Part shown: positions 35,893 through 45,877 of the stretch, one piece after another | How the letters are laid out: every line of letters begins with the position of its first letter | Position numbering within the stretch: the stretch's first letter is position 1 | Origin: Pseudomonadota bacterium | GTDB taxonomy: Bacteria > Pseudomonadota > Alphaproteobacteria > Rickettsiales > UBA3002 | Assembly: GCA_040384265.1 (NCBI GenBank) | Contig: JAZKJM010000005.1 | Span: forward strand, 301,166-365,165 | Direction: 5' to 3' | DNA: 64,000 nucleotides | Notes under the pieces: model-generated | What the model saw: the letters and a program-made list of their open reading frames with translations, nothing else | Told to the model about the DNA's origin: nothing | Databases searched by the model: none | Program-made: the position numbers and the translations under genes

Positions 35893-36627
35893 ATGACCGA
35901 CCACCACAAAAACTCCGCACATTTCCACGCAGACTTTAGAAAATTTCAAGATACGCTCAGAGAGCTTGCCAACAAACCGCGCATGCGTTCGCCGGGCAAC
36001 CGGCAGCAGACCTATATGGATCAAATTGCCCAAAGCCTTGGCAACCGGAGGATTGCTGTATCCGACGACCTGTTCGAGCTGCATCTGCAATCTATCGGCG
36101 CCTTAGCCGATGCACCGGCACACGAAGACGTAACGCCAGGCAACGAGCGTATCGGCCATGCGACATTACTAGTAAAAGACGCACTCAAGGCACACCGTTA
36201 TGCCAGCGCGCAGTATGCTCCCACATCGCCGCAACAAGGCGACACCAGCTGCGCAACCACGGAGGCACTCACCAACGATTTCTGGATAAGCAGACATGCC
36301 GCCACACGGCTCGCCAACCTCTTTAACAACACGTCGCCGGAACAGGCCATGGAGCATGATACAGGCACACCCTACGACAAGACCAAAGCGATTCAAGAAA
36401 CGATCATCACCTTGTGCAATCGATGCTGGAGCGAAATGCCAACCGACCTCTATGCGACGCGATTGGTGCACATGTTGTACGACCCCGCACACAAGCCGAC
36501 CATTGCCGCCAACATGGAGGACGCGCAACAATTTGTCTGGGAGCTGCGCAAAGCAATCTACACTGCTCACGAACAGTTTAAGGAAACGGGCCCGCGCTCA
36601 CGCGCGCAGGGCCGCTTTTATCCCTAG
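35893..36627 (+). CDS. Hypothetical protein with one copy of the repeated domain
   Basis: A 244-residue soluble protein. Its segment [20 protein letters not shown] aligns with the first block of the upstream protein, and its C-terminal block ([19 protein letters not shown]-like [16 protein letters not shown]) aligns with the second. The tandem arrangement suggests duplication. It has its own upstream regulatory-looking site, and its end overlaps the ssb end by 4 bases. Function unknown. Confidence 0.7.
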   Translation: MTDHHKNSAHFHADFRKFQDTLRELANKPRMRSPGNRQQTYMDQIAQSLGNRRIAVSDDLFELHLQSIGALADAPAHEDVTPGNERIGHATLLVKDALKAHRYASAQYAPTSPQQGDTSCATTEALTNDFWISRHAATRLANLFNNTSPEQAMEHDTGTPYDKTKAIQETIITLCNRCWSEMPTDLYATRLVHMLYDPAHKPTIAANMEDAQQFVWELRKAIYTAHEQFKETGPRSRAQGRFYP

Positions 36628-37100
36628 AACGGAATTTCGTCATCCAGCTCGACTTCGGCGACGCGGGCGCGTTGGGGCGCCGGGCTGCTGTTGCCATAGC
36701 TGCGGTCCTGGTTGTAGCCGTCGTTGCCACCGCGGCTTTCACCGCCGGATTTGCTGTCCAGCAGCGTCAGGTTGCCGTTGAAGTTCTGCAGCACCACTTC
36801 CGTGGTGTACACTTCCTGACCTTCTTTGTTGGTCCATTTGCGCGTTTGCAGCTGGCCTTCGATGTAAACTTTCGAGCCCTTGCGCAGATAGTCCTTGGCG
36901 ATGCGCGTCAGGTTGTCGTTGAAAATCACCACGCGGTGCCATTCGGTTTTTTCCTTGCGCTCGCCGCTGGATTTATCTTTCCAGCTTTCGGAGGTCGCGA
37001 TCGTCAGGTTGCAGATTTCGCGCCCATCTTGCGTCGCGCGGGTTTCGGGGTCCTTGCCCAGGTTGCCCACCAGAATTACCTTATTGATCGAACCAGCCAT
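36624..37100 (-). CDS. ssb: Single-stranded DNA-binding protein
   Basis: SSB coats single-stranded DNA and recruits partners through its C-terminal tip. It has 158 residues: OB fold at 5-110 ([36 protein letters not shown]), a Gly/Ser/Asn-rich linker, and the acidic tip DDEIPF. It stands alone, convergent with the repeated-domain gene. Confidence 0.98.
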   Translation of the reverse strand: MAGSINKVILVGNLGKDPETRATQDGREICNLTIATSESWKDKSSGERKEKTEWHRVVIFNDNLTRIAKDYLRKGSKVYIEGQLQTRKWTNKEGQEVYTTEVVLQNFNGNLTLLDSKSGGESRGGNDGYNQDRSYGNSSPAPQRARVAEVELDDEIPF

Positions 37101-37199
37101 GTCGCGCTCCTTTTTGTTGAGCGGGCATCATACGGGCCGCCTTGCGCGCTTTGCAACTACGAAACGCCAAGGATTCACAGGACACATCACTTTTAAGCC

Positions 37200-37272
37200 G
37201 TCACCCCGTCGAACGACGGGGTCCACCTGTTCTGATGGCCACGATAGAGCCCGTCATGCGACGGGGTGACAA
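37200..37272. repeat. Palindromic intergenic repeat, GTCAYCCC family, copy 2
   Basis: Starts GTCACCCCGTCGAACGACGG and ends CGTCATGCGACGGGGTGAC, 73 bp, between divergent ssb and uvrA. The ends match the elements at 8084, 40410 and 47778. Confidence 0.8.
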
Positions 37273-37356
37273 TCACAGATTCTGCCACTCCCGCCTTGAC
37301 TAGTCACCCCATCCGCCCATATAAGCGTTCTCCCTCAAAAGTTGGAAGCAGGCACC

Positions 37357-40311
37357 ATGACCCAAGACATGATCTCCATCCGCGGCGCGAAACAGCATAA
37401 CCTGAAAAATGTTGATCTCGACCTGCCGAAAAACAAACTTGTCGTCATCACCGGCCTGTCGGGCTCGGGCAAGTCCTCGCTCGCCTTTGACACGCTCTAT
37501 GCCGAGGGCCAGCGCCGTTATGTGGAGTCGCTCAGCGCCTATGCACGCCAGTTCCTCAACATTCACGACAAGCCGGATGTGGAGTCCATCGAGGGCCTGT
37601 CGCCGGCCATCGCTATCGACCAGAAAACCACCTCGCGCAACCCGCGCTCGACGGTCGGCACCGTCACCGAGATTTACGATTACCTGCGCCTGCTCTATGC
37701 CCGCGCCGGGATTCCCTATTCGCCCGCCACTGGCCTGCCGATTGAATCGCAAACCATCACCCAGATGGTGGATGGCATCAAAGCCCTGCCCGAAGGCACC
37801 AAGTTGATGCTGCTCGCGCCCATTTCGCGCGGCCAGAAAGGCGAGCACCGCAAGGAGCTGATCTCGATGAGCAAGCGCGGCTTCACCCGCGTTAAAATCG
37901 ATGGCGAGCTGCATGAAATGGCCGACCTGCCAACGCTCGATAAAAACAAGAAACACGACATTTCCATCGTCGTCGACCGCATCAAAGTGTCGAGCGAACT
38001 GGGCAACCGCTTGGCCGATTCCATCGAAACCGTGCTTGGCATTTCGGACGGGCTACTGCAGGTGGAAATTGTGGAGCTGCCAGAAGCCGCACCCGCCAAA
38101 AAGAAAGCGGATAAAGCCGAGAAACCGGCCTACACCAACGGCCAGATCATCACCTTCAGCAGCAAATTCGCCTGCCCGGTTTCGGGCTTCACGCTGGCGG
38201 AAATCGAGCCGCGGATTTTCTCGTTCAACAGCCCGTTTGGCGCCTGCCCCACCTGCGATGGCCTCGGCACGCAGATGTATTTCGACGAAGCACTCATCGT
38301 GCCGGATGCCAACCTTTCCCTCGCGCAAGGCGCCATCGCGCCATGGGCTTCGGGCCATGCGAAATTCTACCAGCAGGCGCTGGAAGGCATCGCCCGCCAC
38401 TATAAATTCAGCCTCGGCACCCCTTTCCGCGAACTGAGCGAAGATTTCCAAAACAAAGTCCTCCACGGCACCGGCGAGGAAGCGGTCAAAATCGCGTATT
38501 TCGACGGCGTGCGCACCTTCCACAGCAACAAGCCGTTCGAAGGCGTCATCGGCAACCTGCAACGCCGCTACACCGAAACCGAATCCGATTCCGTGCGCGA
38601 CGAGCTGAACAAATTCCAGGCCACCAGCCCGTGCGAAGTCTGCGAAGGCGCGCGCCTGAAGCCCGAGGCACTCTGCGTGCGCATTGGCGATAAAAACATC
38701 GCCCAAGTCACCGCCCTGCCCATCGATCAAGCGGTGGAATGGTTCAAGACCTTGCCAAAACAACTCAGCAACAAGCAAAACCAGATCAGCGAAAAAATCC
38801 TCAAGGAAGTGCGCGCACGCCTTGGCTTCCTGCAGAATGTCGGGCTGGATTACCTGACCCTCAACCGCGAATCCGGCACGCTGTCGGGCGGTGAGTCGCA
38901 GCGCATCCGCCTCGCCTCGCAAATCGGCTCGGGCTTGTCGGGCGTGGTGTATGTGCTCGATGAACCGTCCATCGGCCTGCATCAATGCGATAACGAGCGC
39001 CTGCTTTCCACGCTCGAACATCTGCGTTCGCTGGGCAACACCGTGATCGTGGTGGAGCATGACGAAGACACCATGCGCCACGCCGATTACCTGGTCGATA
39101 TGGGCCCGGGTGCCGGCATTCACGGCGGCCATGTCATCGCCAAAGGCACGCCGGCGGAAGTGATGGCCAACAAAAAATCCATCACCGGCCAGTATCTCTC
39201 CGGTGTGCGGATGATCGAGGTGCCCAAAGTGCGCCGCATCGCCAGCAAAAAGAAAATCACCATCCGCGGCGCCCGCGCCAACAACCTGAAGGATGTGAAC
39301 GTCGAAATTCCGTATGGCTTGTTCACGGCGGTCACCGGCGTTTCCGGCGGCGGCAAATCCAGCCTCGTCATCCAGACGCTCTATAAGGCCGTCACCAAAC
39401 GCCTGCACGGCACCAAAGTGACGCCCGGCGCGCACGATAAAATCGAAGGCCTCGAACATATCGACAAGATCATCGAGATCGATCAATCGCCCATCGGCCG
39501 CACGCCGCGCAGCAATCCCGTCACCTATACCGGCGCGTTCCAGCCGATCCGCGACTGGTTCGCGGGCCTGCCGGAATCCAAGCAGCGCGGCTATCAGGCG
39601 GGCCGCTTCAGCTTCAACGTCAAAGGCGGCCGCTGCGAAGCCTGCCAGGGCGATGGCATGCTGAAAATCGAAATGCACTTCCTGCCGGATGTGTACGTGA
39701 CCTGTGACCAGTGCAAAGGCCAGCGCTACAACCGCGAAACCCTCGAAGTGAAATACAAAGACAAATCCATCGCCGATGTGCTCAACATGACGGTCGAGGA
39801 AGCATCGGAATATTTCCTCAACCACACCACCATCCGCGAAAAACTGGTCGCGCTGACGGAGGTGGGCCTGGGTTATATCCATCTGGGTCAATCCGCCACG
39901 ACACTCTCGGGCGGTGAAGCGCAGCGTATCAAGCTGGCGAAAGAGCTCAGCAAACGCGCCACCGGCAAAACGCTGTATATCCTCGATGAGCCGACCACCG
40001 GCCTGCATTCGGAAGATATCAAAAAGCTGCTGCACGTGCTGCATAAGCTGGTGGATTCCGGCAACACGATTGTCGTCATCGAGCATAATCTCGATGTCAT
40101 CAAAACCGCCGATCACATCATCGATATCGGCCCGGGCGGCGGCAACAAAGGCGGCCATCTGGTCGCCATGGGCACGCCGGAGCATGTTGCCAACTCACCG
40201 AAGAGCGTGACCGGCCGCTACCTCAAGCCCCTGCTCGAGAAAAAACGCACCGTGCCCGCCAAAGCCGAAGCCAAAACCAAACCGGCCAAAGCAAAAACCA
40301 AAGCCGCGTAA
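37357..40311 (+). CDS. uvrA: Excinuclease ABC subunit A
   Basis: The damage-recognition ATPase of nucleotide excision repair; 984 residues from ATG 37357 (a TTG at 37342 is possible). It has two ABC modules: Walker [10 protein letters not shown] near residue 34 and GVSGGGKSS near 664, signatures [12 protein letters not shown] and [12 protein letters not shown], and zinc modules with CPVSG/CPTC and CEAC/CDQC. A Lys/Ala-rich tail of about 30 residues ends the protein. It is monocistronic. Confidence 0.98.
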   Translation: MTQDMISIRGAKQHNLKNVDLDLPKNKLVVITGLSGSGKSSLAFDTLYAEGQRRYVESLSAYARQFLNIHDKPDVESIEGLSPAIAIDQKTTSRNPRSTVGTVTEIYDYLRLLYARAGIPYSPATGLPIESQTITQMVDGIKALPEGTKLMLLAPISRGQKGEHRKELISMSKRGFTRVKIDGELHEMADLPTLDKNKKHDISIVVDRIKVSSELGNRLADSIETVLGISDGLLQVEIVELPEAAPAKKKADKAEKPAYTNGQIITFSSKFACPVSGFTLAEIEPRIFSFNSPFGACPTCDGLGTQMYFDEALIVPDANLSLAQGAIAPWASGHAKFYQQALEGIARHYKFSLGTPFRELSEDFQNKVLHGTGEEAVKIAYFDGVRTFHSNKPFEGVIGNLQRRYTETESDSVRDELNKFQATSPCEVCEGARLKPEALCVRIGDKNIAQVTALPIDQAVEWFKTLPKQLSNKQNQISEKILKEVRARLGFLQNVGLDYLTLNRESGTLSGGESQRIRLASQIGSGLSGVVYVLDEPSIGLHQCDNERLLSTLEHLRSLGNTVIVVEHDEDTMRHADYLVDMGPGAGIHGGHVIAKGTPAEVMANKKSITGQYLSGVRMIEVPKVRRIASKKKITIRGARANNLKDVNVEIPYGLFTAVTGVSGGGKSSLVIQTLYKAVTKRLHGTKVTPGAHDKIEGLEHIDKIIEIDQSPIGRTPRSNPVTYTGAFQPIRDWFAGLPESKQRGYQAGRFSFNVKGGRCEACQGDGMLKIEMHFLPDVYVTCDQCKGQRYNRETLEVKYKDKSIADVLNMTVEEASEYFLNHTTIREKLVALTEVGLGYIHLGQSATTLSGGEAQRIKLAKELSKRATGKTLYILDEPTTGLHSEDIKKLLHVLHKLVDSGNTIVVIEHNLDVIKTADHIIDIGPGGGNKGGHLVAMGTPEHVANSPKSVTGRYLKPLLEKKRTVPAKAEAKTKPAKAKTKAA

Positions 40312-40316
40312 TAACC

Positions 40317-40384
40317 TCTCTCACCTTAACCTCTCCCACCGGGAGAGGTCGAAATCATCCTTCATGATTTCGGGTGAGGGCCAC
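40317..40384. repeat. CTCTCCCG-type palindromic repeat after uvrA
   Basis: CCTCTCCCACCGGGAGAGG, then GAAATCATCCTTCATGATTTC, enclosed by CTCAC and GTGAGGG. It is nested hairpins of the family seen at 15848 and 24844, and may act as a terminator. Confidence 0.65.
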
Positions 40385-40409
40385 GGGCTGAGACAAACAC
40401 CCCACCAGT

Positions 40410-40487
40410 GTCACCCCGTCGCATGACGGGGTCCATCTTCCTTACGAGAACAGTGCAGGTGGATGCCGTCATGCGACGGCATGACAA
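40410..40487. repeat. Palindromic intergenic repeat, GTCAYCCC family, copy 3
   Basis: Starts GTCACCCCGTCGCATGACGG and ends GCCGTCATGCGACGGCATGA, about 78 bp, between convergent uvrA and the membrane protein gene. Confidence 0.75.
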
Positions 40488-40505
40488 GCTTGGGAAGCGT
40501 ACCAC

Positions 40506-40907
40506 TTACCGCCAATACGGCACCGTGCGCCATGCGATTTCGGCGGCAATAATCGCCGCCGCCGCCACGCGTGGGCGGATGCTGAAGAAGCCCGCCGCGA
40601 CAATGATAATCGCCCCGACCGGCGTTGGGCTCAGCACCAGCAACCATGGCAGCCAGCTGCCCGCCGCCGCACGCATCGCCTCGATCCGCGCGCGTTGCTC
40701 GTCGGTGCTCACCCGCTCCGGCCAGCGCCGCAACCAGCGTCCGAGCAGGTACAGCAGCAGCGATGCACTCAGCGCACCCACCGCCCCAACCATTGCCGGC
40801 AACGGATAATGCACCAGATCGAAATTACGCAGCGCAGTGAGCGTCACCTCATGAAAAATCGGCACCAGCCGGGTGAGAAAAGCTTCGAGAAAAACATCGA
40901 GCAGCAT
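40506..40907 (-). CDS. Small membrane protein, possibly YqaA/DedA-related
   Basis: A 133-residue protein with three or four membrane segments. LSASLLLYLLGRWLRRWPE and the later SPTPVGAIIIVAAGFFSIRP resemble the core of YqaA-type (VTT/DedA-like) membrane proteins, but it is short. The start overlaps the tlyA stop, so it is probably read last in the xseB-ispA-tlyA run. Function unknown. Confidence 0.55.
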   Translation of the reverse strand: MLLDVFLEAFLTRLVPIFHEVTLTALRNFDLVHYPLPAMVGAVGALSASLLLYLLGRWLRRWPERVSTDEQRARIEAMRAAAGSWLPWLLVLSPTPVGAIIIVAAGFFSIRPRVAAAAIIAAEIAWRTVPYWR

Positions 40908-41650
40908 CAGGCGTGACCTTTCGTCGCATAGAGTAAAAATTCAACATTGCCTTTCGGCCCCGTGATCGGGCTGGTGGCGATGCCTTCGACCTTCCAGCCG
41001 AGCCCGCCCACCCAGTCAGTGATATCCGCACAGACCTGCGCATGCAACGCCGCATCGCGGATGACGCCCTTGCCACGGCTGACCTCGATTTTACCAACCT
41101 CGAACTGCGGTTTGATCAACGTCACCAACCGCGCCGTGGGCGCAGTGAGCGCCAGCGCTGCGGGCAACACTTTTTTCAAACTGATAAAACTCGCATCGCA
41201 GACAATCAGGTCGAGCGGTTCGCTGACGGACGCTGCCGTCACATCGCGCGCATTGGTTTTTTCCATCACCACCACGCGCGGATCGTTGCGCAATTTCACA
41301 TCCAGCTGGCCGTGGCCGACATCCACCGCATAGACCTTCGCCGCGCCGTGGGTGAGCAGCACATCGGTGAACCCACCGGTCGAAGCGCCCACATCCATCG
41401 CCACCACACCGGTTACATCCATCGCAAAATGGGTGAGCGCATGCGCCAGCTTCACCCCGCCGCGCGACACCCACGGATGCTCGCGCCCACGCACGGTCAG
41501 CTCTATCTCCTCAGGAAAAACGGCACCGGCCTTATCGAGCTTCTGCTCGCCGTGAAACACCAGCCCCGCCATAATCAACGCCTGCGCCTTGGTGCGGCTT
41601 TCCACGAGGCCCTGGGCGACAAGCAACTGGTCGAGGCGGATTTTTGCCAC
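40907..41650 (-). CDS. tlyA: TlyA-family rRNA 2'-O-methyltransferase
   Basis: A 247-residue protein with an N-terminal S4 RNA-binding domain (residues 4-60, IRLDQLLVAQGLVESRTKAQ) and an FtsJ-like methyltransferase domain: AMDVGASTGGFTDVLL binds S-adenosylmethionine and IVCDASFISL follows. Family members methylate 16S and 23S rRNA and were first annotated as haemolysins. The start is a GTG overlapping the ispA stop (TAGTG). The dxs gene often placed between ispA and tlyA is absent. Confidence 0.93.
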   Translation of the reverse strand: MAKIRLDQLLVAQGLVESRTKAQALIMAGLVFHGEQKLDKAGAVFPEEIELTVRGREHPWVSRGGVKLAHALTHFAMDVTGVVAMDVGASTGGFTDVLLTHGAAKVYAVDVGHGQLDVKLRNDPRVVVMEKTNARDVTAASVSEPLDLIVCDASFISLKKVLPAALALTAPTARLVTLIKPQFEVGKIEVSRGKGVIRDAALHAQVCADITDWVGGLGWKVEGIATSPITGPKGNVEFLLYATKGHA

Positions 41651-42606
41651 TAGTTTTTGCGCGTCACCACAAACGTCGCCAGGGCGCGCAGCTGGTCGGC
41701 GCGGTTGTCGAAGGCGCTGAGATGGTCGATCGCCTGATTGGCAAGCGTGGTCGCCTGCTCGCGCGCGCGGTCGACGCCCAGCACGGAGATCAGGGTCGCC
41801 TTGCCTTTGGCTTTGTCCTTGCGCACGCCTTTGCCGGTTTCGGTGCGGGTGCCTTCTTCGTCGAGCAAATCGTCGGTGATTTGGAAAGCGAGGCCCATAT
41901 CATGCGCATAGCGCTGCAGGCGCGCGCGCAGCGGCTCGGCGGCTTTGCCGAGGATTGCCCCGGCCTCGCAGCTCACCGCGAACAGCTCACCGGTTTTGAG
42001 GCGTTGCAGGCGGATCACTTCATCCGCGCTCAGTTTCTGGTGTTCGGCATCCAGATCCATCATCTGGCCGCCGACCATGCCGCGCACGCCGGATGCGCGC
42101 GCCACCGAGCGGATCAGCTCGCAGCGCACATTGGCATCCGCATGCACACGCGGATTGGCGAGCACTTCAAACGCATAGGTGAGCAGCGCATCCCCGGCGA
42201 GAATCGCCGCCGCTTCACCAAACTGCTTGTGGCAGCTGGGTTTGCCACGGCGGAAATCATCGTTATCCATCGCCGGTAAATCATCGTGGACGAGCGAATA
42301 GGTGTGCACAAATTCAATCGCCGCCGCGGTCATGATCGCCGCATCCGGGTTGACGCCAAACAGCTTGGCGGATTCCACGGTCAGGAAGGGCCGCAGGCGC
42401 TTACCGCCCGCCAGCGCCGAATAGCGCATCGCCTCGATCACCTTGGCCTCGCCCTCGGGCGCGATGCCCACATCGCTCTCCGTCTCGCGGCTATGCAGCG
42501 AAATGACGCGGGTGTTGACCTGCAGGTTGCTTGGCAGCAGCTCGCCCATCACCCGGTCGAGGTTGGCGGAGGTTTCGGACAGGGAATTTTGCAGCGTGGA
42601 TGACAT
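41650..42606 (-). CDS. ispA: Polyprenyl (farnesyl-type) diphosphate synthase
   Basis: It condenses isopentenyl diphosphate units into farnesyl or geranylgeranyl diphosphate. It has 318 residues with both Asp-rich motifs: DDLPAMDNDDFRRG (about 112-125) and DDLLDEEG (about 251-258). GGKRLRPFL near residue 70 binds substrate. Adjacent xseB and tlyA match the usual alphaproteobacterial neighbourhood and favour IspA over longer-chain synthases. Confidence 0.93.
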   Translation of the reverse strand: MSSTLQNSLSETSANLDRVMGELLPSNLQVNTRVISLHSRETESDVGIAPEGEAKVIEAMRYSALAGGKRLRPFLTVESAKLFGVNPDAAIMTAAAIEFVHTYSLVHDDLPAMDNDDFRRGKPSCHKQFGEAAAILAGDALLTYAFEVLANPRVHADANVRCELIRSVARASGVRGMVGGQMMDLDAEHQKLSADEVIRLQRLKTGELFAVSCEAGAILGKAAEPLRARLQRYAHDMGLAFQITDDLLDEEGTRTETGKGVRKDKAKGKATLISVLGVDRAREQATTLANQAIDHLSAFDNRADQLRALATFVVTRKN

Positions 42607-42630
42607 GGATTTTCTCGTCGGTGCGGGTGA

Positions 42631-42897
42631 TTATTCGGTGGCAAACGGCGTCGTGGTCATCGACCCGTCGGCGCGCATCTGGATTTGCTCGACCTTGAGC
42701 TTGGCCTCGTTCAGCTTAGCGAGGCAGTGGATTTTGAGCGCGTTGCCGCGCTGGTAATCGGCGATGGCCTTATCGAGATCCGCGCTGCCCGATTCGAGCG
42801 CGCGGACGATGGTTTCCAGCTCCTTCATCGCCGCTTCGAAGCTGAGCGCGCCGATGTCGGCATCCGTTGGGCTGGGGGATGGGGCGGGTTTGGTCAT
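42631..42897 (-). CDS. xseB: Exodeoxyribonuclease VII small subunit
   Basis: An 88-residue partner of XseA. The helical hairpin core LSFEAAMKELETIVRALESG, LDKAIADYQRGNAL and KLNEAKLKVEQI is typical. It precedes ispA by 24 bases. Confidence 0.93.
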   Translation of the reverse strand: MTKPAPSPSPTDADIGALSFEAAMKELETIVRALESGSADLDKAIADYQRGNALKIHCLAKLNEAKLKVEQIQMRADGSMTTTPFATE

Positions 42898-42977
42898 GGT
42901 TGCCTTACGCGTGATGGAGCGCGGAACATACGCAAATCACGCCCCGCTGGCAACAGGTTTGAACGCGGTGTTTGCGC

Positions 42978-43676
42978 CTAGCGCCCTATCCCATGGAAGT
43001 GGGATGATTGGTAGCCAATGTGCGCAAGGCTTTCTTTGGTAGTGGCAGCATATGCGAACACATCTGCCAGCGCCAAGCGATACTCGCCAAGCTGTGTGCG
43101 AATGATCGCTTGCTTGTCGGCATCGACCACATCGCTATTGGCGCCGAGCCACTGCTCGACATCATTTGCAAGGCGCGGATAAGCTTCACCAAATGTTTCT
43201 GCACATGGGTTTTTAGGCGTGCCGGTCATTTGACTTCGCTTGCTTGGTTGATCAAAATTATGGACAAACAGATAAGGGATTTCAAGGGGGTGCTTTCTTC
43301 CCACAAGTTTTTGTCTTAGGCCATATTGGATATAAAATCCCGGCCCATTGCTCAACTCCTCAAGCAGGCCATAATCACCCGCCAGCCGGTCTTGCATTTC
43401 CCGTGATTCCATCCCATCCCGCCAGGGACGGGTTTCGCAAACAAGCCCCGCATCTCTTTCTGCAGGGTGCGCCTCATCCGGCGGAATCTTAGCATCATAT
43501 TCACGAGGATACAGGAATGGAGTGATCTGCTTGGCGATCTCCTTCCCGGCCTTCTCCAAACGCGTCCATGCCCCCTCTGGCGAGATGAGGCCTTGGGTGC
43601 GCTCCACAATATCCTCTTGAGAAAGCGTGCCCCCTGCAACCAGTAATTCTGAATTTTCGAAGTCGCCAACGTACAT
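42978..43676 (-). CDS. Hypothetical protein controlled by a four-unit PHO-like site
   Basis: A 232-residue soluble protein with no signal peptide. AAGGAA precedes the start. Notable pieces are TPFLYPREYDAKIPPDEAHP (about 52-71), GPGFYIQYGLRQKLVGRKHP, a motif TGTPKNPCAETFGEAYPRLA and an acidic C-terminal helix. I do not recognise the family. Upstream lie a good -10 and four 11-bp-spaced TGTCA units. It could be read into xseB, 80 bases downstream. Confidence 0.65.
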   Translation of the reverse strand: MYVGDFENSELLVAGGTLSQEDIVERTQGLISPEGAWTRLEKAGKEIAKQITPFLYPREYDAKIPPDEAHPAERDAGLVCETRPWRDGMESREMQDRLAGDYGLLEELSNGPGFYIQYGLRQKLVGRKHPLEIPYLFVHNFDQPSKRSQMTGTPKNPCAETFGEAYPRLANDVEQWLGANSDVVDADKQAIIRTQLGEYRLALADVFAYAATTKESLAHIGYQSSHFHGIGR

Positions 43677-43705
43677 GCTTATTCCTTGTTCCTGAAAAGA
43701 ATCAG

Positions 43706-43759
43706 TCTATAACCCCCACGTGACAGTTTGATGACAACCCGATGACAAGTGTGTGACAT
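43706..43759 (-). promoter_or_regulatory. Promoter with four tandem PhoB-type half-sites
   Basis: On the minus strand the units ATGTCAC, TTGTCAT, TTGTCAT and CTGTCAC begin at 43759, 43748, 43737 and 43726, exactly 11 bases apart. TATAGA at 43706-43711 follows 8 bases after the last unit as the -10. The first unit overlaps the ffh start codon on the other strand. Direct repeats on one helical face are typical of OmpR/PhoB-family regulators. Confidence 0.75.
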
Positions 43760-45125
43760 GTTCGAGAACCTAAGCAAACGCCTGACCGATTCGCTGGATA
43801 AACTGCGCCGCAAGGGCCGGCTGAGCGAGGCCGATGTGCAGGACGCGCTGCGCGATGTGCGCATGGCGCTGCTGGAGGCGGATGTGGCCCTGCCCGTGGC
43901 GCGGGATTTCATCGCCAGCCTGAAGGAAAAAATCGTCGGCGCGGATATTGTCGCCAGCGTTTCCCCGGCGCAGATGGTGATTAAACTGGTGTATGATGCG
44001 CTTGTCGAGCTGCTGGGCGGCGCGGAAACCGCCGAGCTCAACCTCGCCAGCGCACCACCGGCCGTGATCCTGATGTGCGGGCTGCAAGGCTCCGGCAAAA
44101 CCACCACCACCGGCAAACTGGCCCTGCGCCTGCGCGAGAAGCTGAAGAAGCGCGTGCTGGTCGCCAGCCTCGATATTTACCGCCCCGCCGCGCAGGAGCA
44201 GCTCGCTAGCGTCGCCCTCACCGCGCAGGTGGATGCGCTGCCCATCGTCGCCGGGGAGCTGCCTGCCGCCATCACCCGCCGCGCGCTCGATGCCGCGCGC
44301 AAAGGCGGCTACGATGTGCTGCTGCTCGACACCGCCGGTCGCCTGCATGTGGATGACGCGCTGATGGCCGAGCTGCAGGAGGTCAAACAGCTCGCGCAGC
44401 CGGTTGAAACCTTGCTGGTCGCCGATTCGTTGACCGGGCAGGACGCCGTCACCATCGCTAAAGCCTTTCACGACGCGATCGGCGTCACCGGCATCGTGCT
44501 GACGCGCCTGGATGGCGACGGACGCGGCGGTGCGGCGCTTTCCATGCGCAGCATCACCGGCCAGCCGATCAAATTTATGGGTCTGGGCGAGCGGCTCACC
44601 GAGTTCGAGCCATTCCACGCCGAGCGCATCGCCGGGCGCATCCTCGATAAGGGCGACGTGGTCTCCCTCGTCGAAAAAGCCGCCGAGGTGATGAACACCG
44701 CCGAGGCCGAAACCGCCGCCAAGCGCATGATGCAAGGCAAGTTCGACCTCAACGACATGCTCGGCCAGATGCGCCAGATCGGCAAAATGGGCGGGCTTGG
44801 CGGGGTGATGAGCCTGATGCCAGGCATCGGCAAGCTCAAGGACGCCATGGCCAACACGCCCATGCCCGATGATAAAGCGATCAAGCGGCAGGAGGCGATC
44901 ATCCTCGCCATGACCCCCGCCGAACGTGCCAAGCCCGACCTGCTCAACGCCTCCCGCCGCCGCCGCATCGCCATTGGTTCAGGCGTGCAGGTCAGCGATG
45001 TGAACCGCCTCATCAAACAGTACCAGCAGATGGAAACGATGATGAAGCAGATGAAGAAAATGGGCACCAAGGGCATGATGAACCCGCTGAAACTCAAGCA
45101 GATGCTTGGGCAAATGGGCGGCTAA
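43758..45125 (+). CDS. ffh: Signal recognition particle protein Ffh
   Basis: The SRP54 GTPase, 455 residues from ATG 43758 (a GTG at 43749 is less likely). It has an N domain (1-85), a G domain with GLQGSGKTTTTGKLA (about 107-121), DTAGRLH and TRLDGDGRGGAALS, and a methionine-rich M domain (about 325-455) ending in MLGQMGG. It heads the ffh-rpsP-rimM-trmD-rplS block. The start codon lies within a PHO-like site that serves the divergent gene. Confidence 0.98.
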   Translation: MFENLSKRLTDSLDKLRRKGRLSEADVQDALRDVRMALLEADVALPVARDFIASLKEKIVGADIVASVSPAQMVIKLVYDALVELLGGAETAELNLASAPPAVILMCGLQGSGKTTTTGKLALRLREKLKKRVLVASLDIYRPAAQEQLASVALTAQVDALPIVAGELPAAITRRALDAARKGGYDVLLLDTAGRLHVDDALMAELQEVKQLAQPVETLLVADSLTGQDAVTIAKAFHDAIGVTGIVLTRLDGDGRGGAALSMRSITGQPIKFMGLGERLTEFEPFHAERIAGRILDKGDVVSLVEKAAEVMNTAEAETAAKRMMQGKFDLNDMLGQMRQIGKMGGLGGVMSLMPGIGKLKDAMANTPMPDDKAIKRQEAIILAMTPAERAKPDLLNASRRRRIAIGSGVQVSDVNRLIKQYQQMETMMKQMKKMGTKGMMNPLKLKQMLGQMGG

Positions 45126-45261
45126 GCACGGCCCGCTTGCGCAAAAACCGCTTGCGCGCAGCCGCAAGCTGTGGTTAAAGCCGCCCCCTCAACTAAACTT
45201 GGGTATATGATCCATCGCGCCGCATCGGGCGGAATGCGTGGTTCAACCGAAAGGAAATGAC

Positions 45262-45717
45262 ATGTCTGCAGTGATTCGTCTGGCTCGCGCCGGTGCTAAA
45301 AAGAAACCGTTCTACCGTATTGTGGTCGCTGACCGCCGCGCCCCGCGCAACGGTGATTTCATTGAAAAACTGGGTACCTTCAACCCGCTGCTGTCCAAAG
45401 ACAGCGAGCTGCGCATGTCGCTCAACACCGAGCGCGCGAAATACTGGCTCTCGGTTGGCGCGCAGCCGTCGGACCGCGTGAACAGCATGTTCTCCGCCGC
45501 TGGCCTGACCAAAGCGAACGATGTCGCGCACAAGCCGCAAAAAACCCGTAAAAAAGCCGATAAGCTGACCCGCGCCGAAAAACGCGCCGTCGCTGAAGCG
45601 GAAGCCAAAGAAACCGCGAAAGCAGAAGCCGAAGCAGCAAAAGCAGCACCAGCAGTGGTTGAAGCGCCTGCTGAAGCTCCGGCCGAAGCTGCTGCTGAAG
45701 AAGCGCCACAAGCGTAA
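45262..45717 (+). CDS. rpsP: 30S ribosomal protein S16
   Basis: A 151-residue S16 with AGGAAA before the ATG at 45262. The core occupies residues 1-80 ([37 protein letters not shown]). A long Ala/Glu/Lys tail (about 90-151) follows, as in many alphaproteobacteria. A terminator follows at 45742. Confidence 0.98.
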   Translation: MSAVIRLARAGAKKKPFYRIVVADRRAPRNGDFIEKLGTFNPLLSKDSELRMSLNTERAKYWLSVGAQPSDRVNSMFSAAGLTKANDVAHKPQKTRKKADKLTRAEKRAVAEAEAKETAKAEAEAAKAAPAVVEAPAEAPAEAAAEEAPQA

Positions 45718-45741
45718 GCGTCGCATTACTGAATACGACAA

Positions 45742-45771
45742 GGGCGGCATCCCAGCGGTGCCGCCCTTTTT
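45742..45771 (+). terminator. Intrinsic terminator after rpsP
   Basis: GGGCGGCA pairs with TGCCGCCC around a 9-base loop, then five T. It separates ffh-rpsP from the rimM-trmD transcript. Confidence 0.85.
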
Positions 45772-45781
45772 CGTGGGCGGA

Positions 45782-45797
45782 TGTTTCACGTGAAACA
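45782..45797. promoter_or_regulatory. parS: ParB binding site parS
   Basis: TGTTTCACGTGAAACA is a perfect 16-bp palindrome identical to the conserved bacterial parS consensus. ParB nucleates here to load SMC and guide origin segregation. Such sites cluster near oriC, so this window is probably origin-proximal. It lies in the gap between the rpsP terminator and the small ORF before rimM. Confidence 0.9.
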
Positions 45798-45877
45798 ATC
45801 TGGGGTTGCAACTCCACTTCCGCCATTGCAAGCTTGGCCCGTTCTGCTAAACATTCTGGCCATTAGAGGAGTAACCC

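Noticed and set aside
45126-45237. Possible small RNA between ffh and rpsP
   Set aside because: GCTTGCG/CGCAAGC forms a short hairpin, but no T-run or conserved SRP RNA core was visible.
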